A stretch of 40,969 bases of DNA, taken from assembly GCF_000421145.1 (NCBI RefSeq), contig NZ_ATWH01000013.1, positions 1 through 40,969 on the forward strand, written 5' to 3'. The stretch comes from Glaciibacter superstes DSM 21135 (GTDB lineage: Bacteria; Actinomycetota; Actinomycetes; Actinomycetales; Microbacteriaceae). Shown here one piece after another: positions 17,533 through 28,143 of the stretch. Position 1 is the first letter of the stretch. Each line of letters opens with the position of its first letter. The translations under genes were made by a program, and so were the position numbers. Under the pieces are notes generated by a model. It made no database searches, had not been told where the DNA came from, and saw only the letters and a list, made by a program, of their open reading frames with translations.

Positions 17533-17910
17533 GTGACGCTCTACGAGAATTCGCTGAGGCCAGAGCGCCTGGCCGAACAGGGACACAACGCCGTCCACCC
17601 GGCCCACGTCGCGGTGTTTGCGACCCTGGACCCGGACGGTACTCGTGTCTCCACGCGCGCCGGTCGAGCGGGGATCAGTCGCCAGGCGATGAGCGCACTC
17701 GTTCGCGCCCTCGAGGCGTCCGGCTACGTCACCACTGAGACCGACCCGGCTGACCAGCGCGCCACCCTCGTGCGACTCGACCGACTCGGCGCCGAGTTCT
17801 GTCGCGCAGCAGTTGTGGCATCCGCCGAGTTCAATACCGAGGTCGAACGCAAACTCGGCAAAGCGGACACCGACCGCATCCGTTCAGCACTGCGCACTCT
17901 CATCGAGTAG
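17533..17910 (+). CDS. MarR-family transcriptional regulator (short)
   Basis: 125 residues with a winged-helix core: HPAHVAVFATLDPDGTRVSTRAGRAGISRQAMSALVRALEASGYVTTETDPADQRATLVRLDRLG. The C-terminal dimer helix (VERKLGKADTDRIRSALRTLIE) is complete, but helix 1 is shorter than usual. A TAA at 17524 forces the GTG start at 17533. AAGGAGA lies about 14 bases upstream, farther than normal, so the 5' end may have been altered. It precedes the oxidoreductase gene in the same direction by 29 bases and might regulate it; the ligand is unknown. The gap 17399-17532 holds nothing recognisable. Confidence 0.7.
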   Translation: MTLYENSLRPERLAEQGHNAVHPAHVAVFATLDPDGTRVSTRAGRAGISRQAMSALVRALEASGYVTTETDPADQRATLVRLDRLGAEFCRAAVVASAEFNTEVERKLGKADTDRIRSALRTLIE

Positions 17911-17939
17911 CGGGGGCAGGCGAGCGATATGGTCAGTGA

Positions 17940-19013
17940 ATGACCGACCGCGACGCCACCCCAACTCCAGCAGGGGCTCTCATCCGCACCGGACTGGTCG
18001 GCTTCGGCCTCGCCGGCCGTGTCTTCCACGCGCCGTTCCTGGCGACCAACCCCGAGTTTTCCCTCGACCTGATCGTCACAGCGAATCCCGAGCGCGCTGC
18101 GGAGGCGAGCCGACTGCATCCGGATGCCCGGGTCGCCCTGAGCGCAGACGAACTGTTCGCCGCGTCAGAGACCCTCGATCTCGTCGTCATCGCCTCGCCG
18201 CCCGCCACCCACGTCGAGCTCGCCAACGCGGCGCTCGACGCCGGCCTCGCCGTCGTGGTCGACAAGCCGTTCGCGCCGACGGCCGCAGAGGGCACGGCCC
18301 TCGTCGAGAAGTCCGAGCGGCTCGGGCTTGCGTTGACGGTGTTTCAGAATCGGCGCTGGGACGGCGATTTCCTCACGGTGCGCTCCCTCCTGGCCGACGG
18401 AACGCTCGGCGACGTGCACCGCTTCGAATCGCGCTTCGAGTTTTGGCGACCCCTGGACGCGAACGCGGTGCAGAAGAAGCGCTGGAAGGCTGAGGCGACC
18501 GTCGCCCAAGGAGGCGGCATCCTCTACGACCTCGGCGCGCACCTGATCGACCAGGCGATCGTGCTGTTCGGCCCCGTCGATGACGTGTACGCCCAGGTCA
18601 CCACACGAGGCGAGGGCAGCGCCGCAGACAACGACTCCTTCGTCGCGCTGCGCCACGCATCCGGCGTCACCTCGCATCTCTCGATGAACGGGCTCGCCGC
18701 GCAGGCCGGGCCGCGCTTCCACGTGCTCGGGTCACAATCCGCCTACACGACCTGGGGGCTCGACGGCCAGGAGAAGGCACTGAAGTCCGGCGCGCTTCCT
18801 ACCGACCCGGGCTTCGGCGAAACTCCCGAAGCAGAGTGGGGCAAAGCCGGCATCGACGGGTCCCTGGTCGCCATGCCTACCGAGCGCGGACGGTATGACC
18901 AGTTCTACGCGGGCCTGGCGGATGCCCTGATTCGCGGCGCATCCGTGCCCGTTGACCCGCGCGACGCGGTGCGCGTTATCGATCTGATCGAAAAGATCCA
19001 CGCGAGCTCGTAG
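17940..19013 (+). CDS. Gfo/Idh/MocA family NAD(P)-dependent oxidoreductase
   Basis: 357 residues. The Rossmann fold opens with IRTGLVGFGLAGRVFHAPFL, the phrase typical of the YvaA/YdgJ-like branch. VVIASPPATHVELANAALDAGLAVVVDKPFAP carries the catalytic-site Lys of the (E/D)KP motif. The C-terminal domain has GGGILYDLGAHLIDQAIVLFGPVDDVYAQV with the conserved D and H. Such enzymes oxidise or reduce sugars and inositols; the branch is associated with scyllo-inositol and related ketones. The ATG at 17940 has only a weak ribosome site. Cytoplasmic; no further pathway genes are adjacent. Confidence 0.87.
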   Translation: MTDRDATPTPAGALIRTGLVGFGLAGRVFHAPFLATNPEFSLDLIVTANPERAAEASRLHPDARVALSADELFAASETLDLVVIASPPATHVELANAALDAGLAVVVDKPFAPTAAEGTALVEKSERLGLALTVFQNRRWDGDFLTVRSLLADGTLGDVHRFESRFEFWRPLDANAVQKKRWKAEATVAQGGGILYDLGAHLIDQAIVLFGPVDDVYAQVTTRGEGSAADNDSFVALRHASGVTSHLSMNGLAAQAGPRFHVLGSQSAYTTWGLDGQEKALKSGALPTDPGFGETPEAEWGKAGIDGSLVAMPTERGRYDQFYAGLADALIRGASVPVDPRDAVRVIDLIEKIHASS

Positions 19014-19139
19014 AACCAGGATGTGCCGTACCTAAGACGCCTCAGACGCCAGCGTCGGATAGATAGGGCATTCGCCCCATGCACGCACCCCTCCTTAGAA
19101 ACCACGATGGAAACATCGCACAGGGCCAAGGAGGACACC

Positions 19140-19382
19140 ATGCAGTACTACACCGAATACGAACTCACCACGAGCCGCAAACTGGCAGAGCCGCTTCTGA
19201 ACCGCGAACTCGAGCGTCGTCGCGTGGCTGCAGAACGGCGAGAAGAGACCGACGGTCGCCCGGCATCGCGCGGTGCGTTTGCGCGACTTGTTGCGTGGGC
19301 AACGGGGGAGAGTCGCCCCAGTGCGGCGCGGACAGAAAAGACCACAACGGGTCCGTGCCCGCAGCTGGGCGAGGCGCGCTGA
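19140..19382 (+). CDS. Small hypothetical protein upstream of the LuxR regulator
   Basis: 80 residues. The ATG at 19140 has a perfect AAGGAGG six bases upstream, strong support for translation. The first half is polar and helical (MQYYTEYELTTSRKLAEPLL, then NRELERRRVAAERREE), the second half Arg/Ala/Gly-rich and probably disordered; no signal peptide, no membrane helix. I do not recognise the family. The gene lies 68 bases before the proposed start of the large LuxR gene in the same direction, so they may be cotranscribed. Confidence 0.6.
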   Translation: MQYYTEYELTTSRKLAEPLLNRELERRRVAAERREETDGRPASRGAFARLVAWATGESRPSAARTEKTTTGPCPQLGEAR

Positions 19383-19449
19383 TCGCCGATCCCGCGCCCA
19401 CCCTGCACCCCGCGTTCACGATCACCACAACGGATGCAGGGGCTCGCAC

Positions 19450-22446
19450 ATGACAACGGCCGCAGGCGAGGCGCGAGCCGGCCATCGGAGCGCGCCAACA
19501 GCAGTCAGTGGCTCGTGGCACGATGAAGGAATGACATCGTCAGTATCGAGCCCCGCCATGATCGGTCGGGAGAACGACCTGGTCAACCTGCGCGCAGCCT
19601 TGGCAGACAGCCTGACCGGCGTTCCTCGGGGGATTGTCATCGCCGGCGAAGCCGGCATCGGCAAGACCCGACTTCTGGACGAGTTCCGTAAGGAAGCCAC
19701 CGACCGAGTGCTCCCGCTCGTTGGTCAGTGCGTCGATCTCGGCACGGTCGGAGCCCCATACGCCCCCATCATGAACGTGCTCCGCGACCTGATCGCGGCG
19801 AGGGGGGTCGCGGCCGTCCTCGATGCAGCGGGGCCGGGACAAGAGGCGCTGGCGGCACTCCTGCCCGAGCTGCGTACAACAACCGGCGAAATGCGCCAGC
19901 CTGAGCTCGGTATCAACCGAATCCATGAGGTTGTCGCCGTGCTTCTGGAGAAGTTCTCTCGCGAGACGCCGTTGCTGGTCATCATCGAAGACCTGCACTG
20001 GGCAGACGGCGCGACGCGCAACCTCCTTCGGTTCCTGCTGAAGGTGCTCGTCAGCGGCCGCATCCTGATTCTGCTCAGCTATCGCAGCGACGACGTGCCC
20101 CGCGGTCATCCGTTGCGCGGCTTCCTCAGCGAACTCGAACGTGGCCGCCGCATCGACCGCTGGGAGCTGCGGCGCCTCAGCCGAAGCCAGGTGCGGAAGC
20201 AGGCAAAAGCGATCCTGGGCTGGGCGCCCGACGCCATCGCCCTGGAGAGTGTCTTCGAACGCAGCGAAGGAGTGCCGTTCTTCGTTGAAGAGCTGCTCGG
20301 GCTCGACGACAGCGGTGACAGCAGTTCTCTTCCGCAGACCCTGAGCGAATTGCTGCTCGCTCGCTACGAACGGCTGAGCGAACCGACCCAGCACCTCCTG
20401 CGCCTCATTTCCGCGGGCGGGGTACGGGTGAAGCACGATCTGCTCTCAAGCGTCTTCGACGGAGAGCCCGGAGCCCTCGACGACGGTGCGCGCGAGGCCG
20501 TGCAGGCCAATGTGCTGGTGGCAGACGAGAACAGTTACGCGTTCCGGCATGCGCTGGTGCGCGAAGCCATCCACGCCGATCTCCTGCCGGGGGAGCGCAC
20601 TCGGTTTCACACCCGCTTTGCCGAAGCGCTCGAGGCTACCTCCGGCGAACGGCCCGTCGCCGCCTGGACGTCGTACCACTGGAGCGAGGCGCACGACGTC
20701 GCTAAGGCATTTCCTGCATCTCTGGACGCCATGGTCGAGGCGAAGCGGTCGTACGCATACAGCACCGCGGCCCAAATGGGCGAGCGAGCGCTCGGGCTCT
20801 GGGACGCGGTGACGGATGCTGAAGCCATCGCCGGTCGACCGAAAACTGACCTCCTCGGCCAGACCGCCTCCGCGTTGCGGAACGCCGGGGAAGGTGAGCG
20901 ATCCCTGGCGATGGTGAACGTGGCGCTGGATGAATGTCCACGCGAAGATTGGGCACGCTATGCCCGGCTCCTGCGCGACAAGGCCTTCTACCTGGCCTAC
21001 AGCGGTGTGCCGGGCTCCGACGAGATCCTCACGGAGGCCCTCGACCTGGTTCCGGAGGGCGCAGCAGGCGAGCTTCGGGCGACGATCATCATCGGTCTGG
21101 CTGGCCGGTACATGCTGGAAGCACGGCTTGACGAAGCGGTCGAACTCGCGAACACCGGCTTCGCCGAAGCGCAGCGGGCCGGGTCGTCCGCCCAGTCATC
21201 GGTCGCGTCGAATATTATGGGCGTGAGCAAGGTGCAGATCGGGCGCATCGACGAGGGACTGGCGGACCTGGAGCGCGCACGCATCCTCGCTGGCGACAAT
21301 AGGACTGCACTGCTGCGATACCGGGTGAATGCATCCGACGTGCTCTATCTGCTCGGCCGTTTCGAGGAAGCCATGGAGCTTGCCAAGCAGGGACTGGATC
21401 GCGCCCGCGAACTCGGCGTCGAACGGAGCTCAGGAGTGATCCTCGCGTCGAATGCCGTCGACCCACTCTTCGACCTTGGCGACTGGGATCGCGCCGACGC
21501 CCTGATCAAACGCAGCCTTGACCTCGATCCGCCGATCGCGTTCACGCAGTACCTGCAACGAGCGCGCATGCGATCGACGCTCTGGCGCGGTAATGTCGAT
21601 GCCGCGGCAGAGCAATACCGCTCGCAGCGGTCAGCCATGAGCAGGCTGGCCGGCATGGAGGAACAGAGCAGCCTCGGCGTGGCACGGGTCGCCGGCGAGA
21701 TCGCCCTGGCGCAGAATGATCCCGTCACAGCATGGGAGCGGGTGTCGGTCGTGATCGCGCAAGGCCGTCGGCCGCTGCCGGCGTATGATCTTTCGCTCAT
21801 CGCGGTGGCGGGGCGTGTCGTCGCCGCCAGAAGAGCGACGTCTCTCCGGTCAGGGGCCGACTCGGAGTTCGATGCCGACAGTGCAGAAGCACAGTTGCGG
21901 ACGCTGCTCGAGCGGGAATCGTTCTGGCCCACCTTCTCGGTGTTGAAGGCGTTGTTCGAGGCCGAGGTCGGAGGTGACTCCGGCCTCGGTACAGACGTCG
22001 ACGCCTGGAACAGCGCGGTGCAGGCAACCGGGGACGCCCGAGTTCCCGCGCACCTCTTCCCTTACGCCCTCGCGCGACTCGGCGAGGCCCAGGTCGCCGC
22101 CGGCGACAAAGTCTCCGCGCAGGAGAGTCTCGTCCACGCGGCCGGTCGCGCGGCCGAACTTGGTGCCGGTCTGATCATCGCGTCTGTGCGGGATGTTGCC
22201 GCACGCGCCGGGATCGTCCTGGACGGTGACGCACCGTCACGGCGCAAGCCATCGGATTCGCCCGAGCTCACGGCTCGCGAGCGGCAGGTGCTTGAGCTGC
22301 TGGGCCAGGGCCTGAGCAACCGCCAGATCGGAGAACGGCTGTTCATCAGTGCGAAGACCGCGAGTGTGCACGTCTCCGCCATCCTGCGAAAGCTCGGTGC
22401 CTCAAGCCGAACGGAGGCCGTGTTCCTCGCCAGGTCCCCGGTGTAG
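19450..22446 (+). CDS. Large ATP-binding LuxR-family regulator (LAL/MalT-like)
   Basis: About 998 residues. Domain order: MIGRENDLVNLRAAL leading into an AAA/STAND ATPase with Walker A GEAGIGKT (about 66-73) and Walker B LLVIIEDLHWAD; a long helical TPR-like middle; and a C-terminal LuxR helix-turn-helix (LTARERQVLELLGQGLSNRQIGERLFISAKTASVHVSAILRKLGASS). Such regulators integrate ATP and a small inducer to activate operons. I chose the ATG at 19450 because AGGGG sits seven bases upstream; the ATG at 19531 is possible but its AAGGA almost touches the codon. The upstream open frame is antisense-like. It converges on the sulfatase operon. Target genes are unknown. Confidence 0.87.
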   Translation: MTTAAGEARAGHRSAPTAVSGSWHDEGMTSSVSSPAMIGRENDLVNLRAALADSLTGVPRGIVIAGEAGIGKTRLLDEFRKEATDRVLPLVGQCVDLGTVGAPYAPIMNVLRDLIAARGVAAVLDAAGPGQEALAALLPELRTTTGEMRQPELGINRIHEVVAVLLEKFSRETPLLVIIEDLHWADGATRNLLRFLLKVLVSGRILILLSYRSDDVPRGHPLRGFLSELERGRRIDRWELRRLSRSQVRKQAKAILGWAPDAIALESVFERSEGVPFFVEELLGLDDSGDSSSLPQTLSELLLARYERLSEPTQHLLRLISAGGVRVKHDLLSSVFDGEPGALDDGAREAVQANVLVADENSYAFRHALVREAIHADLLPGERTRFHTRFAEALEATSGERPVAAWTSYHWSEAHDVAKAFPASLDAMVEAKRSYAYSTAAQMGERALGLWDAVTDAEAIAGRPKTDLLGQTASALRNAGEGERSLAMVNVALDECPREDWARYARLLRDKAFYLAYSGVPGSDEILTEALDLVPEGAAGELRATIIIGLAGRYMLEARLDEAVELANTGFAEAQRAGSSAQSSVASNIMGVSKVQIGRIDEGLADLERARILAGDNRTALLRYRVNASDVLYLLGRFEEAMELAKQGLDRARELGVERSSGVILASNAVDPLFDLGDWDRADALIKRSLDLDPPIAFTQYLQRARMRSTLWRGNVDAAAEQYRSQRSAMSRLAGMEEQSSLGVARVAGEIALAQNDPVTAWERVSVVIAQGRRPLPAYDLSLIAVAGRVVAARRATSLRSGADSEFDADSAEAQLRTLLERESFWPTFSVLKALFEAEVGGDSGLGTDVDAWNSAVQATGDARVPAHLFPYALARLGEAQVAAGDKVSAQESLVHAAGRAAELGAGLIIASVRDVAARAGIVLDGDAPSRRKPSDSPELTARERQVLELLGQGLSNRQIGERLFISAKTASVHVSAILRKLGASSRTEAVFLARSPV

Positions 22447-22459
22447 GAGACTCCTCGAA

Positions 22460-22489
22460 GGGGCACGGGATGATCGTCATCTATGCCCC
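22460..22489. terminator. Bidirectional stem-loop between LuxR and sulfatase genes
   Basis: GGGGCA (22460-22465) pairs with TGCCCC (22484-22489), and an inner GATGA/TCATC stem closes a three-base TCG loop. It lies in the 54-base gap between two convergent stop codons, the right place for a shared terminator. No T-run follows. Confidence 0.55.
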
Positions 22490-22500
22490 GGCGCTGCGAT

Positions 22501-23924
<1,424 letters not shown>

Positions 23925-23928
<4 letters not shown>

Positions 23929-24794
23929 TTGACGGACCCCCCGGCGAGGTTTCCGACAAGTCGCCGTTGAAGGATGAGGAAGATGATGAGTGTGGGCACC
24001 GTCGCAACGACCCCCGCCGCCATCACCACGTCCCACTGGGTGGTGAACTCTCCGAAGAGACCCGCCATTGCAACGGGCAGTGTGCGTTTGTCCGGACTGG
24101 TCAGTAGCACCGATGCGAGAAGATACTCCTCCCAGGCGAGCGTGAACGCATAGATCCATGACGCGACCAATCCTGGCCACGCCACGGGCAGGATGATCCG
24201 GAAGATCAGGCGGAGCGTGCCCGCGCCATCGATCTCGGCGGCTTCGTCGAGACTGGCCGGAATGCTGTCGATGTATCCAAGGAGCATGTAGACCGAGAAG
24301 GGAAGGGTGATGGCGACGTACGCGATGATGATCCCGAGGTAACTGTCGATCAACGAGAGTTGACCGAAGATGATGTAGAGAGGCGTGACCAGCATCACGA
24401 ACGGAAACAACTGGCTGAGCACAACGGTGAACAGCAGTGCGTTGCGCCCCCTGAATCGCCGGCGTGAGAAGCCATAGGCGGCGAGGAGTGCGAGCAGCAC
24501 GGAAATCGTGGCTGAGATGACGCCCACGATCAGGCTGTTGGCGAAGAACTGTATGAATCCGAAGTCCGCAACCTTGTCGAAGGCCTCGAAGGTGATCTCC
24601 GTCGGTAACGCCAGGCCGTTCCCCATCTCATCGGCCGGCCGTACCGAGATGACGAACATCCACGCAACGGGAGCGACGAAGAGCATCAGGGCGGCGAAGA
24701 TGGCGAGGATGGCGATCGTGCCGCGGACTGTTCCGGCTCGATTGCCCTTCCTCCGGGCGCGCGCCACGACAAATCGTAAATCTGTGCGACTCAT
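23925..24794 (-). CDS. Carbohydrate ABC transporter permease, MalG type
   Basis: 289 residues with six helices. The first helix follows a basic head (VVARARRKGNRAGT). The family's coupling loop is present: YIDSIPASLDEAAEIDGAGTLRLIFRIILPVAWPGLVASWIYAF, including the EAA motif. Overlaps by four bases both the upstream MalF-type gene and the downstream sulfatase gene, so sulfatase production is coupled to the transporter, suggesting that the sulfatase acts on what this importer brings in. Inner membrane; works with the receptor, the other permease and an ATPase not encoded here. Confidence 0.92.
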
Positions 24795-25768
24795 GAATCT
24801 TCTCCTCTTCGCTGGTATACCCGCACGAAATAGACGACGGCGAAGATCGCCATCACGAGTGTTGCGAGCAGCGACAGGGCGGACGCGCGACCCACGTCAT
24901 AGTCCACGAACGCCTCCCGGTAGATCGCGGTTCCGAGCACCTCGGTGAAGGTTCCTGGCCCGCCTTTGGTGGAGAGCCAGACGTAGATGAAGTTGTTGAA
25001 TGTCCAGATGGTGGTGAGCAGGGCGATCACGGCGATCGACGACCTCAGGTTCGGCAGGGTGATGTGCCAGAGGCGCTTCCACCATCCGGCGCCATCGATC
25101 TCGGCCGCTTCATACTGTTCGGGCGAGATCGTCTGCAATCCGGCGAGGATCGTCAGCACGACGAGCGGAAGTTCGCGCCAGACCACGATCGTCTGGATGC
25201 CGAGCCACACGGTCGAAACCTGCTGGAGAAACGGAATGCCAGCTTCGACGATTCCGGTGCCGACGAGAATTTCGTTGATCGCCCCATCGCGTGGGTCGAG
25301 CAGGAACTTCCAGAGCACGATAGCGACGACCGGAGGCACTGCCCAGGGAACCACGACGAGAGACCGCGCGAGCCATCGCAGTTTCACGCTCCCGAGGATC
25401 ACCGCATTCACCATCAGCGCCAGCCCGAGACCAAGGACGATCCGCGCTGCCACGGTTACGACAGTCAGCCAGAATGCGCTGTTGCCGAAGATCGCGTAAG
25501 TCGACTGGTCCTGCAGCAAGTCAACAAAGTTGTCCAGCCCGACCCAGGTTCCACCCGTCCCACCGGCCTGGAACAGTGTCACCTCCTGCAGAGCGAGCAC
25601 GCCGTTGTAGATCACAGGTCCGATGAAGAAGAAGACGATGATCGCGACGGTCGGCCCGATCAGCCAGATCGTGTCGCGTCGGCGTCGCGGCCTTCGGCGA
25701 GCGAGGCCGTCCGATCGGGACCCCCTCTGGAGAGGGTGTCCCGATGGACGGGATTGAAGCCTCGTCAT
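24791..25768 (-). CDS. Carbohydrate ABC transporter permease, MalF type
   Basis: 325 residues. A long basic N-terminus (QSRPSGHPLQRGSRSDGLARR, then RPRRRRD) leads to six helices starting at TIWLIGPTVAIIVFFFIGPVIYNGVL. The coupling loop is LQTISPEQYEAAEIDGAGWWKRLWHITLPNLRSSIAVIALLTTIWTFNNF, close to MalF/UgpA proteins. The start overlaps the receptor stop and the end overlaps the MalG-type gene (ATGA). It forms the pore with the MalG-type subunit. Transported ligand is probably a carbohydrate or its sulfate ester, judged from the operon. Confidence 0.92.
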   Translation of the reverse strand: MTRLQSRPSGHPLQRGSRSDGLARRRPRRRRDTIWLIGPTVAIIVFFFIGPVIYNGVLALQEVTLFQAGGTGGTWVGLDNFVDLLQDQSTYAIFGNSAFWLTVVTVAARIVLGLGLALMVNAVILGSVKLRWLARSLVVVPWAVPPVVAIVLWKFLLDPRDGAINEILVGTGIVEAGIPFLQQVSTVWLGIQTIVVWRELPLVVLTILAGLQTISPEQYEAAEIDGAGWWKRLWHITLPNLRSSIAVIALLTTIWTFNNFIYVWLSTKGGPGTFTEVLGTAIYREAFVDYDVGRASALSLLATLVMAIFAVVYFVRVYQRRGEDS

Positions 25769-27036
25769 TCTCCAGCAAGTCCTTCGAGCGCCTCGCGATA
25801 CGACACGCTCGCTTGATTCGGATCCATCTGGCCGGAGAAGACACTTCCCGTCGTCTGGGCGGTCAACCCCCAGTACTCGGAAGTCGCCGACGGCGAGTCG
25901 ATGTAGACGCTGTAGGTGCGGGCAGTGGGCAGTTCTGCTTGATATCCGGCGAGGTGGTCACCGAAGTCGATTGCCTCGACGAGGGAGACCTGAGCCGGGA
26001 ATTGGCCCGTGTAGTCTTCCTCGAACACCTCCTGACTGCTCATGAACTTCACGAACTCCCAGGCTGCCTCCGGATTCTGTGTGTTCGGGTTCACCGTGAG
26101 CGATCGTCCGCCGAGATGTGTCGTTGGTTCGCCTTCTGACCCCGTCGGGACCGACCCGGTCACGAGCGCGTCGTTCGACGCGAGCGCGACCTTGAAGTTC
26201 GCGGGCGCCATGAAGGCGATTGCGCAGGAACCGTCGGCCAGGGCGGAGTTGATTGCAGGATCCCCGGAGTTGTCGATCGAGATCATGTTCGCGGGAGATG
26301 TTCCGCTCACGAAGAAGTCGTTCAGATAGCTGAAGGCAGCCGCGATCTCGGAGTCGGTTGCTCCTACGGTGAACTCACCGTCGGACTCTTCGATGAGTGG
26401 CGTGCCGTTTGACCACATGTAGTAGTTCAACAGGTGCCACACGTCTGAAGTCGGGGCGCTGCTTGCGGCGAAACAAAATCCAGCACGGTCGGGAGTGGTG
26501 AGATCGGCGGCGAGCCCAGCGAAATCCTCCCAGTCGGCGGGAAGCTCGTCAACTCCCGCCTCGGCGAGAACGTCGGGGCTGTATGCGAGTGCATACGTGT
26601 CCACAGTCCACGGGATTCCATAGGTGGAACCGTCCAACTGGTTGATGTCCAGGCCGAGGAAGTCATCAAGTCCGTCGCCAGGTGGGTTGTCTGCTATCTG
26701 CTCATCAAGATTCATGACGAGGCCGGCTTCAGCGAGGTCTCGCACCCAAGTGAACGCCGTCTGGCTCACATCCGGTCCTGACTTGCCGTTGACCTCGCGA
26801 GTGTATTGCGCCAGTGCGTCAGCGACGGCGACCGTTTCGATACGTGCCTTGACCTCGTGGTTCTCGTTCCACTTTTCCACTGCCTGTTCAAGGCCACTGA
26901 TTTCAGATGGTGGGTCGAAGGACCGGAAGACGATCTCGCCGCCGTCTCCTCCCGATGACTGGCCGCAGCCGGTGAGCAGAAGGGGTGCAGTGACAATCAG
27001 GACGACTGAGCTGAGCAAGCGACGGTGCTGTTTCAT
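25765..27036 (-). CDS. Carbohydrate ABC transporter substrate-binding lipoprotein (family 1)
   Basis: 423 residues. Signal peptide MKQHRRLLSSVVLIVTAPLL and lipobox LLTGC (Cys 24) make it a membrane lipoprotein. The mature part has the family-1 pattern: EIVFRSFDPPSEISGLEQAVEKWNENHEVKARIETV, then GKSGPDVSQTAFTWVRDLAEAGLVMNLDEQI and GIPWTVDTYALAYSPDVLAEAGVDELPADWEDF, ending GGRSLTVNPNTQNPEAAWEFVKFM. The ATG at 27036 has GGAG upstream at proper spacing; an ATG at 27048 would add four residues. A LacI-type operator precedes it. It captures the ligand, likely a sulfated sugar, outside the membrane. Confidence 0.9.
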   Translation of the reverse strand: MKQHRRLLSSVVLIVTAPLLLTGCGQSSGGDGGEIVFRSFDPPSEISGLEQAVEKWNENHEVKARIETVAVADALAQYTREVNGKSGPDVSQTAFTWVRDLAEAGLVMNLDEQIADNPPGDGLDDFLGLDINQLDGSTYGIPWTVDTYALAYSPDVLAEAGVDELPADWEDFAGLAADLTTPDRAGFCFAASSAPTSDVWHLLNYYMWSNGTPLIEESDGEFTVGATDSEIAAAFSYLNDFFVSGTSPANMISIDNSGDPAINSALADGSCAIAFMAPANFKVALASNDALVTGSVPTGSEGEPTTHLGGRSLTVNPNTQNPEAAWEFVKFMSSQEVFEEDYTGQFPAQVSLVEAIDFGDHLAGYQAELPTARTYSVYIDSPSATSEYWGLTAQTTGSVFSGQMDPNQASVSYREALEGLAGE

Positions 27037-27054
27037 AATGCTCTCCATTTGAAT

Positions 27055-27066
27055 GGTATCGATAAC
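27055..27066 (-). promoter_or_regulatory. LacI-type operator upstream of the sulfated-sugar operon
   Basis: GGTATCGATAAC, with the symmetric core TATCGATA, lies 19 bases before the receptor start. It differs at one position of 12 from the site before the lacI gene (28144-28155). A central CG pair and this length are typical for LacI/GalR operators. The rest of 27037-27114 shows nothing else. Confidence 0.7.
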
Positions 27067-27114
27067 AGGGCTGGCGCAAGATTACAGAGAAACTCCGATG
27101 GGGTCAACAGCGAA

Positions 27115-28140
27115 TCAGGCCGGTTTTCCGGAACCGCGAACGATCAGACGCATCTTGAGCTCAAGTCGTTGCAGTGGCAGCGCTGGATTCTCCAGGCGAT
27201 CGAGCAGCATTTCCGCCCCGCGCCTGCCCATGAGCTGTGGATCTTGCGCCACAACGGTGATCGGCGGGTCGAAGACATCGGCAAGCTCGATGTCGTCGAT
27301 TCCTGCGAGACCGTGACCGGCGAGGCCGGAACCCAAGGCGTGCAGCACGCCGGTTGTCATCCGCCCGTTGAGCCCGAAAAATGCGGTTGGAGGGTTGTCG
27401 TGGTCGAGGAGCGAGAGCGTCGCCTGGCGCGCGCCTTCTACCGTGGGGCCTGCGTAACGGATGAGCGATTCATCGACAACAATACCCGCTTCATCGTGCG
27501 CCATGCGAAACCCACGCAAGCGGTCAGCGCGCGTATCGACAAAGGGTTCCGGAAGCGTCGGCAGGGGGGAATCTCCGAAGTCGAGAAGACCGATGCGAGT
27601 GTGGCCGACCTCCAGCAGGTGAGAGACTCCGAGCCTGGCACCGTGCGCGTTGTCTACGAGAACGGCATCCGTTCCCGCGATTCCGGCCGTGCGGGCGATC
27701 AGTACAACTGGCTGGCCGTCGACCACCAGGTTGTGCTCTTCAGGGGACGGGTAGAGCAATAGTCCGTCTGCGCTTCGAGCAAGGAGCGACGTGACGGTAT
27801 CTGTTTGATTGTGCCCGGCTCTGGGCGCGCTCGTCACGACCAGAAGGGCGCCACGAGAAGAAGCGACGTCTTGCGCTGCACTCATGACCTGTGAGAAGAA
27901 CGGGTCGTCGAGGCGGTCGACCATCAGGGCAATGGTGGTGAGGATGCGGCCCTGGCGCAGGTTGCTTGCGGCCTTGTTCATGCGGAAGCCGGTCGCTTCA
28001 ATTGCGCTGCGCACCCGGGACGCGGCCTCCGCAGACGTCGACTGTTTGCCGCTCAACACGCGTGACACCGTCATTGCGCTGACACCTGCGAGCTTGGCAA
28101 CATCGTGAACGGTGACGCGTCGTTGCTCCGTTCCCTGCAT
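27115..28140 (-). CDS. LacI/GalR-family transcriptional regulator
   Basis: 341 residues. The N-terminal helix-turn-helix and hinge are canonical: VTVHDVAKLAGVSAMTVSRVLSGKQSTSAEAASRVRSAIEATGFRMNKAASNLRQGR. A sugar-binding-protein-like effector domain follows (TIALMVDRLDDPFFSQVMSAAQDVA to the C-terminus), with GIDDIELADVFDPPITVVAQDP near the end. The start is the ATG at 28140; no ribosome site precedes it, while a -10-like TATCGT lies seven bases before the ATG, so the mRNA may be leaderless. The gene sits upstream of the sulfatase operon in the same direction and most likely represses it until the sugar is present. Confidence 0.9.
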   Translation of the reverse strand: MQGTEQRRVTVHDVAKLAGVSAMTVSRVLSGKQSTSAEAASRVRSAIEATGFRMNKAASNLRQGRILTTIALMVDRLDDPFFSQVMSAAQDVASSRGALLVVTSAPRAGHNQTDTVTSLLARSADGLLLYPSPEEHNLVVDGQPVVLIARTAGIAGTDAVLVDNAHGARLGVSHLLEVGHTRIGLLDFGDSPLPTLPEPFVDTRADRLRGFRMAHDEAGIVVDESLIRYAGPTVEGARQATLSLLDHDNPPTAFFGLNGRMTTGVLHALGSGLAGHGLAGIDDIELADVFDPPITVVAQDPQLMGRRGAEMLLDRLENPALPLQRLELKMRLIVRGSGKPA

Positions 28141-28143
28141 AAC

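Noticed and set aside
17526..17738. Alternative frame starting at ATG 17526, closer to the AAGGAGA site
   Set aside because: The product is Arg/Pro/Gly-rich with no family match, while the neighbouring GTG frame gives a clear MarR domain.
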